A DNA stretch of 64,000 nucleotides from Bacteroidales bacterium. GTDB lineage: Bacteria > Bacteroidota > Bacteroidia > Bacteroidales > Lentimicrobiaceae. Under the pieces are notes generated by a model. It worked only from the letters and a program-made list of their open reading frames with translations. It did no database searches and was not told where the DNA came from. Shown here piece by piece: positions 27,317 to 36,480 of this stretch. Position 1 is the stretch's first letter. Each line of letters starts with the position of its first letter. The position numbers and the translations under genes are program-made. Location of the stretch: contig JADIZB010000004.1 in assembly GCA_016705005.1 (NCBI GenBank), forward strand, positions 248,001 through 312,000, read 5' to 3'.

Positions 27317-30300
27317 ATGAGAAAATTTGCAATGATGCTTGCACTTCTGATTTTTGCCGGAGTGCAGGTAGTGCTGGCACAAACCACCATTACAGGTACG
27401 GTTTCCAGTTCCGAGGATAGCAAAGGCATTCCCGGAGCAACCGTGCTCGTTAAGGGTACCAATGTTGGTTTAACAACCGATATGAGTGGTAAGTACTCCA
27501 TTAAAGTTCCCGTTCAGGGAAAGATTCTCCAGTTTTCATTTGTGGGAATGAAAGCAAAAGAAGTACCCATTGGAAATCAAACTGTTATCAATGTCGTACT
27601 TGATCCTGACGTTATGAATATTGAAGGAGTTGTTGTAACTGCTCTTGGAATCTCGCGCGAAAAAAAATCTCTGGGTTATGCTGCCCAGGATGTTTCCGGA
27701 GCTGATATTGGCCGGGCAAACAACGCTAACTTCATGACTGCTATTTCAGGTAAAATAGCCGGTGTTGAAGTCAGGCAGTCTTCAGGTATGCCGGGATCTC
27801 CTGCTACAATTCTGATTCGTGGTGCCAGATCGTTCAGCGGTAACAATTCACCGTTGTATGTGGTAGATGGTATGCCCATTTCTACAGATGTCGATTATGC
27901 TCAGAATGTCACTGGTGCATTTTCAGCAAACCGCGCACTCGATATCAACCCGAGTGATATTGAATCGATCAATGTCCTGAAAGGTCAGGCTGCAGCTGCA
28001 CTTTATGGTATCCGTGCTTCAAATGGTGTTATTGTAATTACTACCAAAAGCGGTAAAGGTGCTGTAAAAAACGGAAAATTAGGCCCGGTTGTTAACTTTT
28101 CGACAAACTTCAGCACAGATGTTGCTGCCCGTTTACCAGAAGTTCAACAGACTTATGCCCAGGGTTATTATGCAGGAGGCGTTAACAATGCATCTGACAA
28201 TACGTTCTATCCAGCATTCTCATATTCATGGGGCCCGAAAATTTCTGACCTTCCTAATGACCCTACTTATGGAGGCAATAATTATGATAATCCCGGGAAA
28301 TTTTTTGACCCTTACAAAGGTGCCTGGGTAAATCCAACTGCCTACAATAATGCTGAGAATTTTTATAAAGAAACAGGCCAGACATGGAACAACAACATTG
28401 ATGTAAGTCAGGCAGGTGAATTTGGCAATTTTATGGTTGGGTTTGGAAACACCCACCAGGTTGGTATCGTTCCTGAGATCAAAATGGACCGTTACAATGC
28501 CAAAGCTGCTGCAACCATCAACCTGAATGCAAAGTGGAAAGCCGGATTTTCAGGAAACTATTCTGATGTTAAACTTAACAAAATGCCTTCTGGTAATGAC
28601 AGCTGGCTGTTTACTGTATATGGAGCTCCTGCTTCTTACGATCTGATGGGTACCCCATATCACCAGGAAGGAACCAATGGCGCTTACAGGCAAATCTCTT
28701 ATCGCCGGGGTGCTGTTGGAGAAAACCCAAGATGGGCTCTCAACAACAATCATTTTGATGAAGGAACCAGACGTTTCTTTGGAAATACTTACCTTGATTA
28801 CAACCCGGTATCCTGGGTTAATGTGCACTATCAACTTGGTGTTGATACCTATGCAACCAACCAGGAAGATTATTATGAAATGGGAAGTGCAAGAAACGGA
28901 CAGTCTTTCCCGACTGCTGCCAGGTATCCTACCCCGGACAATCCAGTATATGCCTACATTGCACCAACGGGAGGTTCAATTAATAACTATGGTATTTCAC
29001 GCAGTACAATCAACTCTGTCTTAAATATTAGTTTTAAGAAGAAAATTACTGAGAATCTGAATGCCATTCTTATTGTTGGTAATGAGATCAATGATAGCCG
29101 TGCCCGTTCATGGACCATGACAGGAACCGGGTTTACTACTCCTGGATGGAACAATATGGCAAATACCAGCACCCAGACTGCAGGTGAAACCAAATATGCT
29201 GACCGTACTGTTGGTTTTTACGGAAACCTTGCTATGGATTACAAGAGCATGCTTTATCTTAACCTGACAGGTCGTAATGACGTTGTTTCTTCAATGCCAA
29301 ACGGCAGCAGAAGTTTCTTCTATCCCTCTGCATCCCTCGGTTTCGTGTTTACTGAAGTCGCCGGATTGAGTGAAAATAAAATCCTGCCTTTCGGAAAAAT
29401 CCGTGCTTCATATGCTCAGGTTGGACAAGCTGGAACTTATAAACCCAAAACATATCTTGTCGGAGGTGCAGCCAGCGGTTTTCTAAATGATGGTATCTTA
29501 TTCCCTCTGGGCGGTATTAGTGGATATGGCCCGAATACTTCTCTCTATGACCCTGCTTTGGTACCTGAAAATACCAAGAGTTTTGAATTGGGACTTGAGT
29601 TAAAATTCCTGAACAACAGAATTGGAATAGATTATACCTATTCTGACCAGGAATCAAGTGATCAGATTTTCCCCGTGCCCCTTGCCGGGTCGACCGGTGC
29701 TGCTGAATTATATATGAACGCAGGCCAGATGACCTCAAAAGGTCACGAAATAGTTCTTTACATTATCCCTGTCAAAACGAAGGATTTCGCATGGAATCTG
29801 AATCTGAATTTCACCAAAATCAAGAATGAGTGTATTGAACTGGCTCCAGGTGTCGAAAGCATCAGTCTTGGTGGTTATGAAACACCCAACATCCGTGCAT
29901 CTGCCGGTGACACATACCCGGCTATTTACGGTAACCAGTTTGCAAGGGATGAACAGGGCAGAATCCTGGTAGATGAAGATCCCGACAGTTATTATTATGG
30001 TATGCCAATGTTGGGCGAATTTGGAAAAATCGGCGATGTTTCTCCTAATTTCTATCTTAGTGTAAACAACGCTTTTACCTACAAATTCATTACACTTACA
30101 GCTCAGCTTGACTGGAAAGATGGTGGACAGATGTATTCAGGTAGTAACCGTTTGATGGATTTATATGGTTCTTCGGCCAGAACTGAGGATCGTACTACTC
30201 CTTTTATTTATGATGGCTACAAAGCAGATGGCACCAAGAATGACATTCAGCGTGGTGGACCAGACGATATCTGGGCATATCCTGATCTCTATAATGATGT

Positions 30301-30577
30301 TCTTGCTTCACTTGATGAAGCTCAGGTATATGAAACTTCATTTGTTAAACTCAGAGAAGTCGCTCTTACCATCAGTCTTCCTAGTAAAATTATTTCCAAG
30401 GCACATATACAGGCACTGTCTGTTAGCCTTTTTGCCAGGAATTTCTTATTATGGACAACCTTGCCGAACTTTGATCCTGAATCATCACAGGGACAAGGAA
30501 ATATGCAGGGTGGCATGGATTATATGTCGCTGCCTCAGGCCAAATCATACGGAATTGGTCTAAATCTCACATTTTAA
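27317..30577 (+). CDS. susC: SusC/RagA-family TonB-dependent outer-membrane transporter
   Basis: A 1086-residue outer-membrane protein. Signal peptide (FAMMLALLIFAGVQVVLAQ), carboxypeptidase-regulatory-like domain at ~25-100 (GTVSSSEDSKGIPGATVLVKG), TonB-box/linker near 103-125, plug at ~130-240 (ILIRGARSFSGNNSPLYVVDGMPI, LKGQAAAALYGIRASNGVI), then a 22-strand-type barrel ending in GIGLNLTF with a terminal aromatic. It imports a glycan or peptide together with the SusD-like lipoprotein encoded 22 bases downstream. No glycoside hydrolase, sensor or sulfatase lies nearby, so the substrate cannot be assigned. Confidence 0.93.
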   Translation: MRKFAMMLALLIFAGVQVVLAQTTITGTVSSSEDSKGIPGATVLVKGTNVGLTTDMSGKYSIKVPVQGKILQFSFVGMKAKEVPIGNQTVINVVLDPDVMNIEGVVVTALGISREKKSLGYAAQDVSGADIGRANNANFMTAISGKIAGVEVRQSSGMPGSPATILIRGARSFSGNNSPLYVVDGMPISTDVDYAQNVTGAFSANRALDINPSDIESINVLKGQAAAALYGIRASNGVIVITTKSGKGAVKNGKLGPVVNFSTNFSTDVAARLPEVQQTYAQGYYAGGVNNASDNTFYPAFSYSWGPKISDLPNDPTYGGNNYDNPGKFFDPYKGAWVNPTAYNNAENFYKETGQTWNNNIDVSQAGEFGNFMVGFGNTHQVGIVPEIKMDRYNAKAAATINLNAKWKAGFSGNYSDVKLNKMPSGNDSWLFTVYGAPASYDLMGTPYHQEGTNGAYRQISYRRGAVGENPRWALNNNHFDEGTRRFFGNTYLDYNPVSWVNVHYQLGVDTYATNQEDYYEMGSARNGQSFPTAARYPTPDNPVYAYIAPTGGSINNYGISRSTINSVLNISFKKKITENLNAILIVGNEINDSRARSWTMTGTGFTTPGWNNMANTSTQTAGETKYADRTVGFYGNLAMDYKSMLYLNLTGRNDVVSSMPNGSRSFFYPSASLGFVFTEVAGLSENKILPFGKIRASYAQVGQAGTYKPKTYLVGGAASGFLNDGILFPLGGISGYGPNTSLYDPALVPENTKSFELGLELKFLNNRIGIDYTYSDQESSDQIFPVPLAGSTGAAELYMNAGQMTSKGHEIVLYIIPVKTKDFAWNLNLNFTKIKNECIELAPGVESISLGGYETPNIRASAGDTYPAIYGNQFARDEQGRILVDEDPDSYYYGMPMLGEFGKIGDVSPNFYLSVNNAFTYKFITLTAQLDWKDGGQMYSGSNRLMDLYGSSARTEDRTTPFIYDGYKADGTKNDIQRGGPDDIWAYPDLYNDVLASLDEAQVYETSFVKLREVALTISLPSKIISKAHIQALSVSLFARNFLLWTTLPNFDPESSQGQGNMQGGMDYMSLPQAKSYGIGLNLTF

Positions 30578-30599
30578 TCACTAATAATAAGAGAAAACT

Positions 30600-31997
30600 A
30601 TGAAAACACTTAAGATATTCCTGATAATGTTAGTCCCGTTCATTCTCTTCTCCTGCAGTGAGAAGACCATGGATGAAATTAACAAGGAGCGCAACAATGC
30701 GCTCACAATGGATGCGAATAATATGCTACCGGAGGCTGAATTGAAAACTGCCTTTGAAACCATAGGCATTGACATTGCCTGGTATGCTACAGTATATGTT
30801 GAACAAAGCGCCGGAACCTGGGCCCAGTCAGCAACTGCTGATAAAAGGGTTGGTCAGAATGATGCTTCTTTGTTCAATAATAACTGGAACGGTCTCTATA
30901 TTGTATTGAATGTATGTAAGGAAATCCTTGATAAAACTGCACCTGAAGGATCAGAACCCGATAACTTCGGGGTCAGAGGTGTAGCTCAGGTTTTAACTGC
31001 ATATAATCTTGCTATGCTAACTGATATGTGGGGTAATGTTCCCTGGAGTGAAGCATTGAAAGGAGCTGAAAACATGCAGCCTAAGTATGATTCACAACAG
31101 GATATTTATGCTGAGATTTTTGCTTTGCTCGACGATGCAGTCGTCAATCTTGGAAAATCTACAGTTTCGTTTAGCAGAGTTGATTACATATACGGTGGAG
31201 ATACCGATGCATGGATCAAAGCTGCTCATTCACTCAAAGCACGTTATGCTATGAGATTGAGCAATGTAGATACAGATGCTTCTTCCAAAGCACTTGCCAG
31301 TATTGCCGATGGATTTGCCAGCAATGATGACAATTTTCTATTTAATGCATACGAATCAACTGCAACCGGCGAAAATCCATGGTATCAGTTTCTTGCTGAC
31401 CGCACCCATTTATCTGTTGGTAAGACTCTTTTTGACCTGATGAATGACCGGAATGACCCGAGGATGGCTGTTTATTTCACCCAGATCGACGGTGCATATG
31501 CACCAGCTCCAAATGGAACAGCTACTGAATCTCAGGGTGGCTTGTACTCTACTTCACTGATTACTGAAAATGGTGCAACTGCAGCCGCTCCTTTGATGAC
31601 TTATCACGAATTGAAATTTATCGAAGCTGAAGCTAAATTCAGAACAGGAAGTTCCTCATGGCAGACTTCATTGCAGGAGGCTATTGAAGCCAATTTCCTA
31701 TTCCACGGGGCAGAAGGTGCAGCAGACTATTTCACGAATGAAGTTGCTCCCAAACTCACTACTGGCAATGAATTAAATGAGATTCTGACTCAGAAATACA
31801 TTGCACTTTATGAGCATGAAGCTATCGAAGTGTACAATGATTACAGGCGTACTGAAATCCCTACCATGCATAATCCAAACAATGTAACAAAAGGATTTGT
31901 AAACCGGTTCCCATACGCTTTAAGCGAAGTATCTTCAAACCCATCCAACGTTCCATCAGTTGATGTTTTTGTCGACAAAGTATGGTGGGCTAAGTAA
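30600..31997 (+). CDS. susD: SusD/RagB-family surface lipoprotein
   Basis: A 465-residue outer-membrane lipoprotein with signal and lipobox ending at Cys19 (PFILFSC). The helical TPR-like scaffold of the SusD_2-type group is seen in NNNWNGLYIVLNVCKEIL, VAQVLTAYNLAMLTDMWGNVPW, AHSLKARYAMRLS and QKYIALYEHEAIEVYNDYRRT. It forms the lid that captures ligand for the partner SusC barrel. The gene is co-transcribed with susC and closed by the terminator at 32021-32049. Confidence 0.92.
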   Translation: MKTLKIFLIMLVPFILFSCSEKTMDEINKERNNALTMDANNMLPEAELKTAFETIGIDIAWYATVYVEQSAGTWAQSATADKRVGQNDASLFNNNWNGLYIVLNVCKEILDKTAPEGSEPDNFGVRGVAQVLTAYNLAMLTDMWGNVPWSEALKGAENMQPKYDSQQDIYAEIFALLDDAVVNLGKSTVSFSRVDYIYGGDTDAWIKAAHSLKARYAMRLSNVDTDASSKALASIADGFASNDDNFLFNAYESTATGENPWYQFLADRTHLSVGKTLFDLMNDRNDPRMAVYFTQIDGAYAPAPNGTATESQGGLYSTSLITENGATAAAPLMTYHELKFIEAEAKFRTGSSSWQTSLQEAIEANFLFHGAEGAADYFTNEVAPKLTTGNELNEILTQKYIALYEHEAIEVYNDYRRTEIPTMHNPNNVTKGFVNRFPYALSEVSSNPSNVPSVDVFVDKVWWAK

Positions 31998-32020
31998 TTA
32001 TTAATTAATTGACAAAAAAA

Positions 32021-32049
32021 ACTGCCCGGTTATCGGGCAGTTTTTTTTT
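32021..32049 (+). terminator. Intrinsic terminator of the susCD operon
   Basis: The stem ACTGCCCG / CGGGCAGT with loop GTTAT is followed by nine Ts, 23 bases after the susD stop codon. Confidence 0.92.
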
Positions 32050-32057
32050 GTCAATCG

Positions 32058-32087
32058 CTTGCCGGTTTATATTTTTTTATATTTTTG
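32058..32087 (+). promoter_or_regulatory. Promoter of the leader/MATE transcript
   Basis: CTTG (32058-32061) is followed after 18 bases by the perfect -7 box TATTTTTG (32080-32087). It lies just past the susD terminator and would start RNA near 32093, about 16 bases before the leader ORF. Confidence 0.6.
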
Positions 32088-32108
32088 CCTCATCAATATC
32101 AAAGAATC

Positions 32109-32201
32109 ATGAAATCCACCTTGTCATTTTTCGTTCCGGCCACCACAGCTATTGTGGCTGGTACCAACGTTGACCGGGTGAGATACCTGTTTTGTATCTA
32201 A
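32109..32201 (+). CDS. Putative 30-residue leader peptide
   Basis: An ATG-to-TAA ORF of 30 codons, beginning MKSTLSFFVPATTAIVAGTN and ending CI. It is rich in Thr, Ala and Val (ATTAIVAGT) and sits between a promoter and a terminator whose antiterminator half overlaps codons 22-24. Its 3' end forms a small hairpin (AGATAC / GTATCT, 32181-32199). The architecture is that of an attenuator leader peptide read by a translating ribosome. Which signal stalls the ribosome (Thr/Val/Ile starvation or a ribosome-acting drug) is not known. The ORF could also be chance. Confidence 0.5.
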   Translation: MKSTLSFFVPATTAIVAGTNVDRVRYLFCI

Positions 32202-32254
32202 CTCCTTGCTTATAATACAGCAACCCGGTCTGAAAACAGACCGGGTTTTTTTTT
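32172..32254 (+). promoter_or_regulatory. Terminator/antiterminator pair (putative attenuator) before the MATE gene
   Basis: The terminator stem AACCCGGTCTG / CAGACCGGGTT (32222-32247) with loop AAAA is followed by a T run to 32254. An upstream copy GACCGGGT (32172-32179), inside the leader ORF, is complementary to the terminator's 5' arm (ACCCGGTC) and could form an alternative antiterminator. The MATE start codon is 19 bases past the T run, so read-through controls the exporter. Confidence 0.65.
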
Positions 32255-32272
32255 CACTCCAAACGACTTATC

Positions 32273-33697
32273 ATGAATAAACAGGATACAAACCAGACAA
32301 TTACACACCATTTCAGAAACTATCTGCATTTGCTCCGACAGGCATTGGCAGGCGGAGATCAGGATTACACCAGCCTTAAACTCGGCACTGCCATCTTTTT
32401 GCTGGCTGTCCCCATGGTATTGGAGATGATCATGGAATCTGTTTTTGCCATTGTAGATATTTTCTTTGTCTCCCGTCTCGGATCTGATGCCATTGCAGCT
32501 GTTGGACTAACCGAATCAATGATGACCCTGGTTTATGCCATTGCCGTTGGTTTCAGTGCCGGCACGACAGCTCTGATTTCGAGAAGGATTGGTGAAAAAA
32601 ATCCCGGAGCAGCTGCGAAAGCAGCCGGACAATCGATGATAGCCGGTCTGGCCGTTTCTATTGTTATGGCTATACCCGGTATTTTCTATTCATATGAACT
32701 GTTGATACTGATGGGTGCAGGAGAATCTCTCGCCCGTCAGAATCACGGTTTCACCCAGATAATGTTTGCCGGAAATGCCGTTATCATGATGCTGTTTATC
32801 ATCAATGCTGCCTTCCGCAGTGCAGGTGATGCTGCGCTGTCGATGCGGGTCTTGCTGATTGCCAATGGCATTAACCTGGTGCTGGATCCTTTGTTTATTT
32901 TTGGTTTAGGCCCCATTCCGGCTTTCGGAATTGAAGGAGCAGCCATTGCGACAACAACCGGACGGGGAATTGCTGTTGCTTTTCAATTGTATGTATTATT
33001 CAGGGGCCGGATGAGAATTAAACTTAAACTGGTTCATCTGATACCCGATTTCAGGTTGATGGCCTCAGTAATAAAACTTTCCATCGGCGGGATACTTCAG
33101 AACCTGATAGCAACCGCCAGCTGGATTGTGATGGTACGGATCATCTCCGTTTTCGGAAGTACTGCTGTTGCAGGATACACCATTGGAATAAGGATCATAA
33201 TATTTTCATTGCTTCCCTCCTGGGGTGTAAGCAATGCGGCAGCAACACTTGTCGGACAGAACCTGGGTGCAGGCCGCCCCGAGAGAGCCCAGCGGGCTGC
33301 ATGGATAACCGGCTTTGTTAATATGTCACTGCTGGGATTGATCTCAATACTTTTTATTAGCTTTCCCGGATTCTTTATCCGGATGTTCATCCAGGATGAA
33401 GAGGTCATCAGGGCAGGCATTACCTGCCTGCAGATTGTCAGTTCCGGCTTCCTTTTTTACGCTTTCGGCATGGTAATGACCCAGTCGCTGAACGGTGCAG
33501 GCGATACCTATACCCCTACCCTGCTGAATTTTATCTGCTTCTGGCTCATTGAAATTCCACTGGCTTATTACCTGGCATTAAGGGCCGGATTTGAAACGAA
33601 TGGCGTTTATTATGCCATCGTTATTGCCGAAAGCACCCTCACCCTGCTGGGCATCTATGTTTTCAGCCGTGGAAAATGGAAGCTGAAGAAGGTGTGA
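32273..33697 (+). CDS. MATE-family multidrug/metabolite exporter
   Basis: A 474-residue inner-membrane protein with about twelve hydrophobic segments in two homologous halves. The start of the first bundle is AIFLLAVPMVLEMIMESVFAIVDIFF. Conserved features are VSRLGSDAIAAVGL and GFSAGTTALISRRIGEKN in the first half, and SWGVSNAAATLVGQNLGAGRPERAQ in the second. The family exports drugs or cationic metabolites using Na+ or H+. It is preceded by a leader ORF and terminator, so expression is probably controlled by transcription attenuation. The substrate is unknown. Confidence 0.92.
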   Translation: MNKQDTNQTITHHFRNYLHLLRQALAGGDQDYTSLKLGTAIFLLAVPMVLEMIMESVFAIVDIFFVSRLGSDAIAAVGLTESMMTLVYAIAVGFSAGTTALISRRIGEKNPGAAAKAAGQSMIAGLAVSIVMAIPGIFYSYELLILMGAGESLARQNHGFTQIMFAGNAVIMMLFIINAAFRSAGDAALSMRVLLIANGINLVLDPLFIFGLGPIPAFGIEGAAIATTTGRGIAVAFQLYVLFRGRMRIKLKLVHLIPDFRLMASVIKLSIGGILQNLIATASWIVMVRIISVFGSTAVAGYTIGIRIIIFSLLPSWGVSNAAATLVGQNLGAGRPERAQRAAWITGFVNMSLLGLISILFISFPGFFIRMFIQDEEVIRAGITCLQIVSSGFLFYAFGMVMTQSLNGAGDTYTPTLLNFICFWLIEIPLAYYLALRAGFETNGVYYAIVIAESTLTLLGIYVFSRGKWKLKKV

Positions 33698-33993
33698 GGA
33701 TAGTAGTTAAAATCTCTTTTACCCCCCTCTGACTCCCTCCCTGTTGGCAGGGACAGGCTCTGAAAACAAGAGGAGAAGCATATAATCTGAATAAATAAAC
33801 GAAATCCTGATTGGTGGCAGGATCAGCTCCCTCCCTTTTCAAAGGGAGGGTTGGGGAGGGTATAAGAAAAACTCATTCATATTCAGTAATATGCATTGAC
33901 TCTATAAAATGACTTTTGCAGGGACTCATTTCCAAAGTTTACCGGACAAAAGTGATTCCAATTCCCATAATTCCATCATTCCATCAAACAAAA
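33698..33993. other. Intergenic region with CCCTCCC/GGGAGGG hairpin
   Basis: No gene is seen. The inverted repeat CCCTCCCTTTTCAAAGGGAGGG (about 33833-33854) and an earlier CT-rich tract (about 33722-33745) resemble dispersed intergenic repeats in Bacteroidota. The hairpin might end the MATE transcript, although no T run follows. Confidence 0.45.
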
Positions 33994-34028
33994 ATGGCCG
34001 CAGCGTCTCCGCTGCGGCCATTTTTTTT
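33994..34028. terminator. Bidirectional intrinsic terminator (MATE side / rocD)
   Basis: The perfect 12-bp stem ATGGCCGCAGCG / CGCTGCGGCCAT with loop TCTC has a T run on the plus strand and a shorter one on the minus strand. It sits 10 bases beyond the rocD stop codon. Confidence 0.88.
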
Positions 34029-34037
34029 GTGCTCAAT

Positions 34038-35261
34038 CTATTCAAAAAATAAAATTGACTTCTTGATTCTTTCGATTGCTTCACGCAGTTGCGTTTCAGT
34101 AATCACCAGGGGGGGTGCAAACCTGATGATATCACCATGGGTGGGTTTGGCCAGAACGCCGTTTTCCTTCATCTTTACACAGACATCCCAGGCTTCCTTG
34201 CCATTCTTAGGCTTGATAATGACGGCATTGAGGAGCCCTTTACCACGCACCAGGGTTATCATTTCCGATTTGATGGCCCTCATTTCCTCGCGGAAAATCT
34301 GACCCATCTTTTCTGCCTTGTCGGCCAGGTTTTCATCTTTTACCACCTGCAGGGCTTCAATCGCTACGCGGGCAGCAACAGGGTTTCCTCCGAATGTGGA
34401 GCCATGTTCACCCGGTTTGATGCAAAGCATAATATCGTTGTCGGCCAGAACAGCTGATACCGGATAAACACCTCCTGAAAGTGCTTTTCCAAGGATGAGG
34501 ATATCGGGACGGACATTCTCATGATCACAGGCAAGTAATTTACCAGTGCGGGCAATACCGGTCTGTACCTCATCGGCGATAAACAATACATTCTTTTCCT
34601 TACACAGCTGGTAAGCTTTGGTCAGGTATCCTTCATCCGGAACAAATACTCCGGCTTCACCCTGAATGGGCTCAACAAGAAAACCGGAAACATTGGGATC
34701 TTTCAATGCTTCTGCCAGTGCATTCAGGTCATTATAGGGAATTTTGATAAAGCCCGGGGTATAGGGACCAAAACCGCCGTATGAATCAGGGTCTGTCGAC
34801 ATAGAGATCACCGTGATGGTTCTTCCGTGAAAGTTGCCATCACAAACGATGATTTTTGCCATATTTTCAGGAACTCCCTTTTTCAGATAAGCCCATTTGC
34901 GGCATAATTTAAGGGCGGTCTCATCGGCTTCAGCACCGGTGTTCATAGGCAACACCTTATCGTAACCAAAATATTCAGTTACGTATTTTTCATAAACGCC
35001 CAAAGAGTCATTGTAGAAAGCTCTTGAAGTCAGGGTCATTTTCGAAGCCTGATCCACCAGGGCTTTGATTATCCTCGGGTGGCAATGTCCCTGGTTTACG
35101 GCTGAATAAGCCGACAGAAAATCATAATATTGCCTGCCTTCAACATCCCATACCTGGGCACCATCTCCCCTGGCCAGAACAACAGGAAGCGGGTGATAAT
35201 TGTGTGCTCCGTACTCTTCTTCCAGATGCATCAATTTTTCCGATGTCATCAATTCATTCAT
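34038..35261 (-). CDS. rocD: Ornithine--oxo-acid transaminase
   Basis: A 407-residue PLP-dependent class III aminotransferase that converts ornithine and 2-oxoglutarate to glutamate semialdehyde and glutamate. I choose the start at 35261 (MNELMTSEKLM) because the candidate promoter at 35308-35315 lies downstream of the longer ORF's start. Motifs include YYDFLSAYSAVNQGHCHPRI, NTGAEADETALKLCRKW, FHGRT, LVEPIQGEAGV, FIADEVQTGIARTGK and the lysine in LGKALSGGVYPVSA, followed by HGSTFGGNPVA. Length and motifs match ornithine aminotransferases better than acetylornithine ones. Confidence 0.9.
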   Translation of the reverse strand: MNELMTSEKLMHLEEEYGAHNYHPLPVVLARGDGAQVWDVEGRQYYDFLSAYSAVNQGHCHPRIIKALVDQASKMTLTSRAFYNDSLGVYEKYVTEYFGYDKVLPMNTGAEADETALKLCRKWAYLKKGVPENMAKIIVCDGNFHGRTITVISMSTDPDSYGGFGPYTPGFIKIPYNDLNALAEALKDPNVSGFLVEPIQGEAGVFVPDEGYLTKAYQLCKEKNVLFIADEVQTGIARTGKLLACDHENVRPDILILGKALSGGVYPVSAVLADNDIMLCIKPGEHGSTFGGNPVAARVAIEALQVVKDENLADKAEKMGQIFREEMRAIKSEMITLVRGKGLLNAVIIKPKNGKEAWDVCVKMKENGVLAKPTHGDIIRFAPPLVITETQLREAIERIKKSILFFE

Positions 35262-35307
35262 AAGATTTTGTTTATAAGTGTAAAAAATAAAATACCTGAA
35301 TCCGGGG

Positions 35308-35315
35308 CAAAGATA
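35308..35315 (-). promoter_or_regulatory. Putative -7 box TATCTTTG of rocD
   Basis: The minus strand reads TATCTTTG, a perfect TAnnTTTG match, 46 bases before the chosen rocD ATG. The -33 region is weak (TTAT). Confidence 0.5.
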
Positions 35316-35336
35316 TGACTTTAAGATTGCCTCCAT

Positions 35337-35721
35337 AAAAAGGTGCTGAAATTTTGTTTAATCGGAAGCATTAGCATAACCAGTATGAAATGATGATATA
35401 ATAACAGGCCTGATGATGACAGGGTATCCGGGGCATATATTGAAAGGTTATTCAGTATTTGATATGCCTGAGGGTATTAAGAATTCAAAATATGCAGCTA
35501 ACCACAATATCGCAACCCGCAAAATCTGACTATTTAAGTAAAGTACAAACTTCATTCAGGTTAGCCTGACAGACTGCTTCACACAAACAGACGTCTGATT
35601 ATCAGATAATAGCGCTTATTCCCAGGATCAGTATAATTAAGTGTAATGGAGCGGAAAAATGAAAATTAAAAAATCCAGAATAGCAGAAAATCATTGAAAA
35701 TCAATAAGATCAAAGATGGTC
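35337..35721. other. Intergenic region, nothing recognised
   Basis: AT-rich sequence with a short palindrome CAGACGTCTG near 35588. No ORF, terminator or RNA gene could be supported. Confidence 0.5.
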
Positions 35722-36168
35722 TCAATCATGAATGTCATACAATTTAGTAAACCCATATCTGGCTACAAATTCATCTACTTCCTCATTGAAAGTCTTTCTA
35801 TTATGATGCTTATCCTGATTCTTAATATACTCCCTTACCTTATCAACTTGAGAGTAAGAAACAGAAACAGCATAATAATCATTCTGCCATTCAAATTTAT
35901 GATCACATAATCCCGATTGATTTATCCAATGAGATGACTCACCCTTAATATGCTGCATAACAAAACTCATTGTCTGATCAGATTTGAGAGAAATAAGACT
36001 ATGGCAATGATCGGTATATCCATTCACGAAATCAATATAGATTCCCTTCTTTTCTGCATTTTCCCTAATATGTTTCCAAACAACTGTTCTTTTAGCCGAT
36101 GTATTAAAATATGGAATCCCTCTTTTTGTTCTCCATACAAAATGAATATATACACTTACAAATGGCAT
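35722..36168 (-). CDS. REP-associated tyrosine transposase (IS200/IS605 Y1 family)
   Basis: A 148-residue Y1 HUH transposase. I use the start at 36168 (MPFVSVYIHFVW), where family members begin. The HUH pair is His54-Cys-His56 in YTDHCHSLIS, and the likely catalytic tyrosine is Tyr114 in VREYIKNQDKHHNRKTF. The family nicks and rejoins single-stranded DNA at hairpins. The lack of an accessory tnpB and the presence of REP-like GGCTGAAGCC/GGCTTTAGCC hairpins upstream (36477-36736) point to a domesticated RAYT rather than an active IS200. The reading frame is intact. Confidence 0.85.
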   Translation of the reverse strand: MPFVSVYIHFVWRTKRGIPYFNTSAKRTVVWKHIRENAEKKGIYIDFVNGYTDHCHSLISLKSDQTMSFVMQHIKGESSHWINQSGLCDHKFEWQNDYYAVSVSYSQVDKVREYIKNQDKHHNRKTFNEEVDEFVARYGFTKLYDIHD

Positions 36169-36260
36169 AATATTAAATTTACACATTATATATACAAATA
36201 TATGAAACACGTTATTAAAATTAAAACAATTACAGATATTATTTCACGGTTTTTTATGGC

Positions 36261-36480
36261 CTCGAGAGAGGGGCCCCCTATCCCCGCCCATTTGGGCCGG
36301 GGAGGGGGGGGTAGGGGGGGTTTCCCCGGCGGGCGCCGGGCCGGGGGCGCGGGGGGGGGGGAAGGGGGGAAAAGGGGAGGGGGGGGGGGTTCAAGGGGGG
36401 GGAAAAATTTGAGGGGCGGGCGGGCGCGAGAGCCCGGGCGGCCGCCCCCGCCCCGGGAGGGGCGGTGGGGCGGGCCTTTT
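36261..36480. other. Extremely G-rich low-complexity block
   Basis: About 220 bases that are mostly G with C, containing many runs of 6-12 Gs, in a genome of moderate GC. Long ORFs through it are products of composition. It is either a damaged or mis-called assembly segment or a genuine G-quadruplex-prone tract beside the transposase. Confidence 0.7.
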
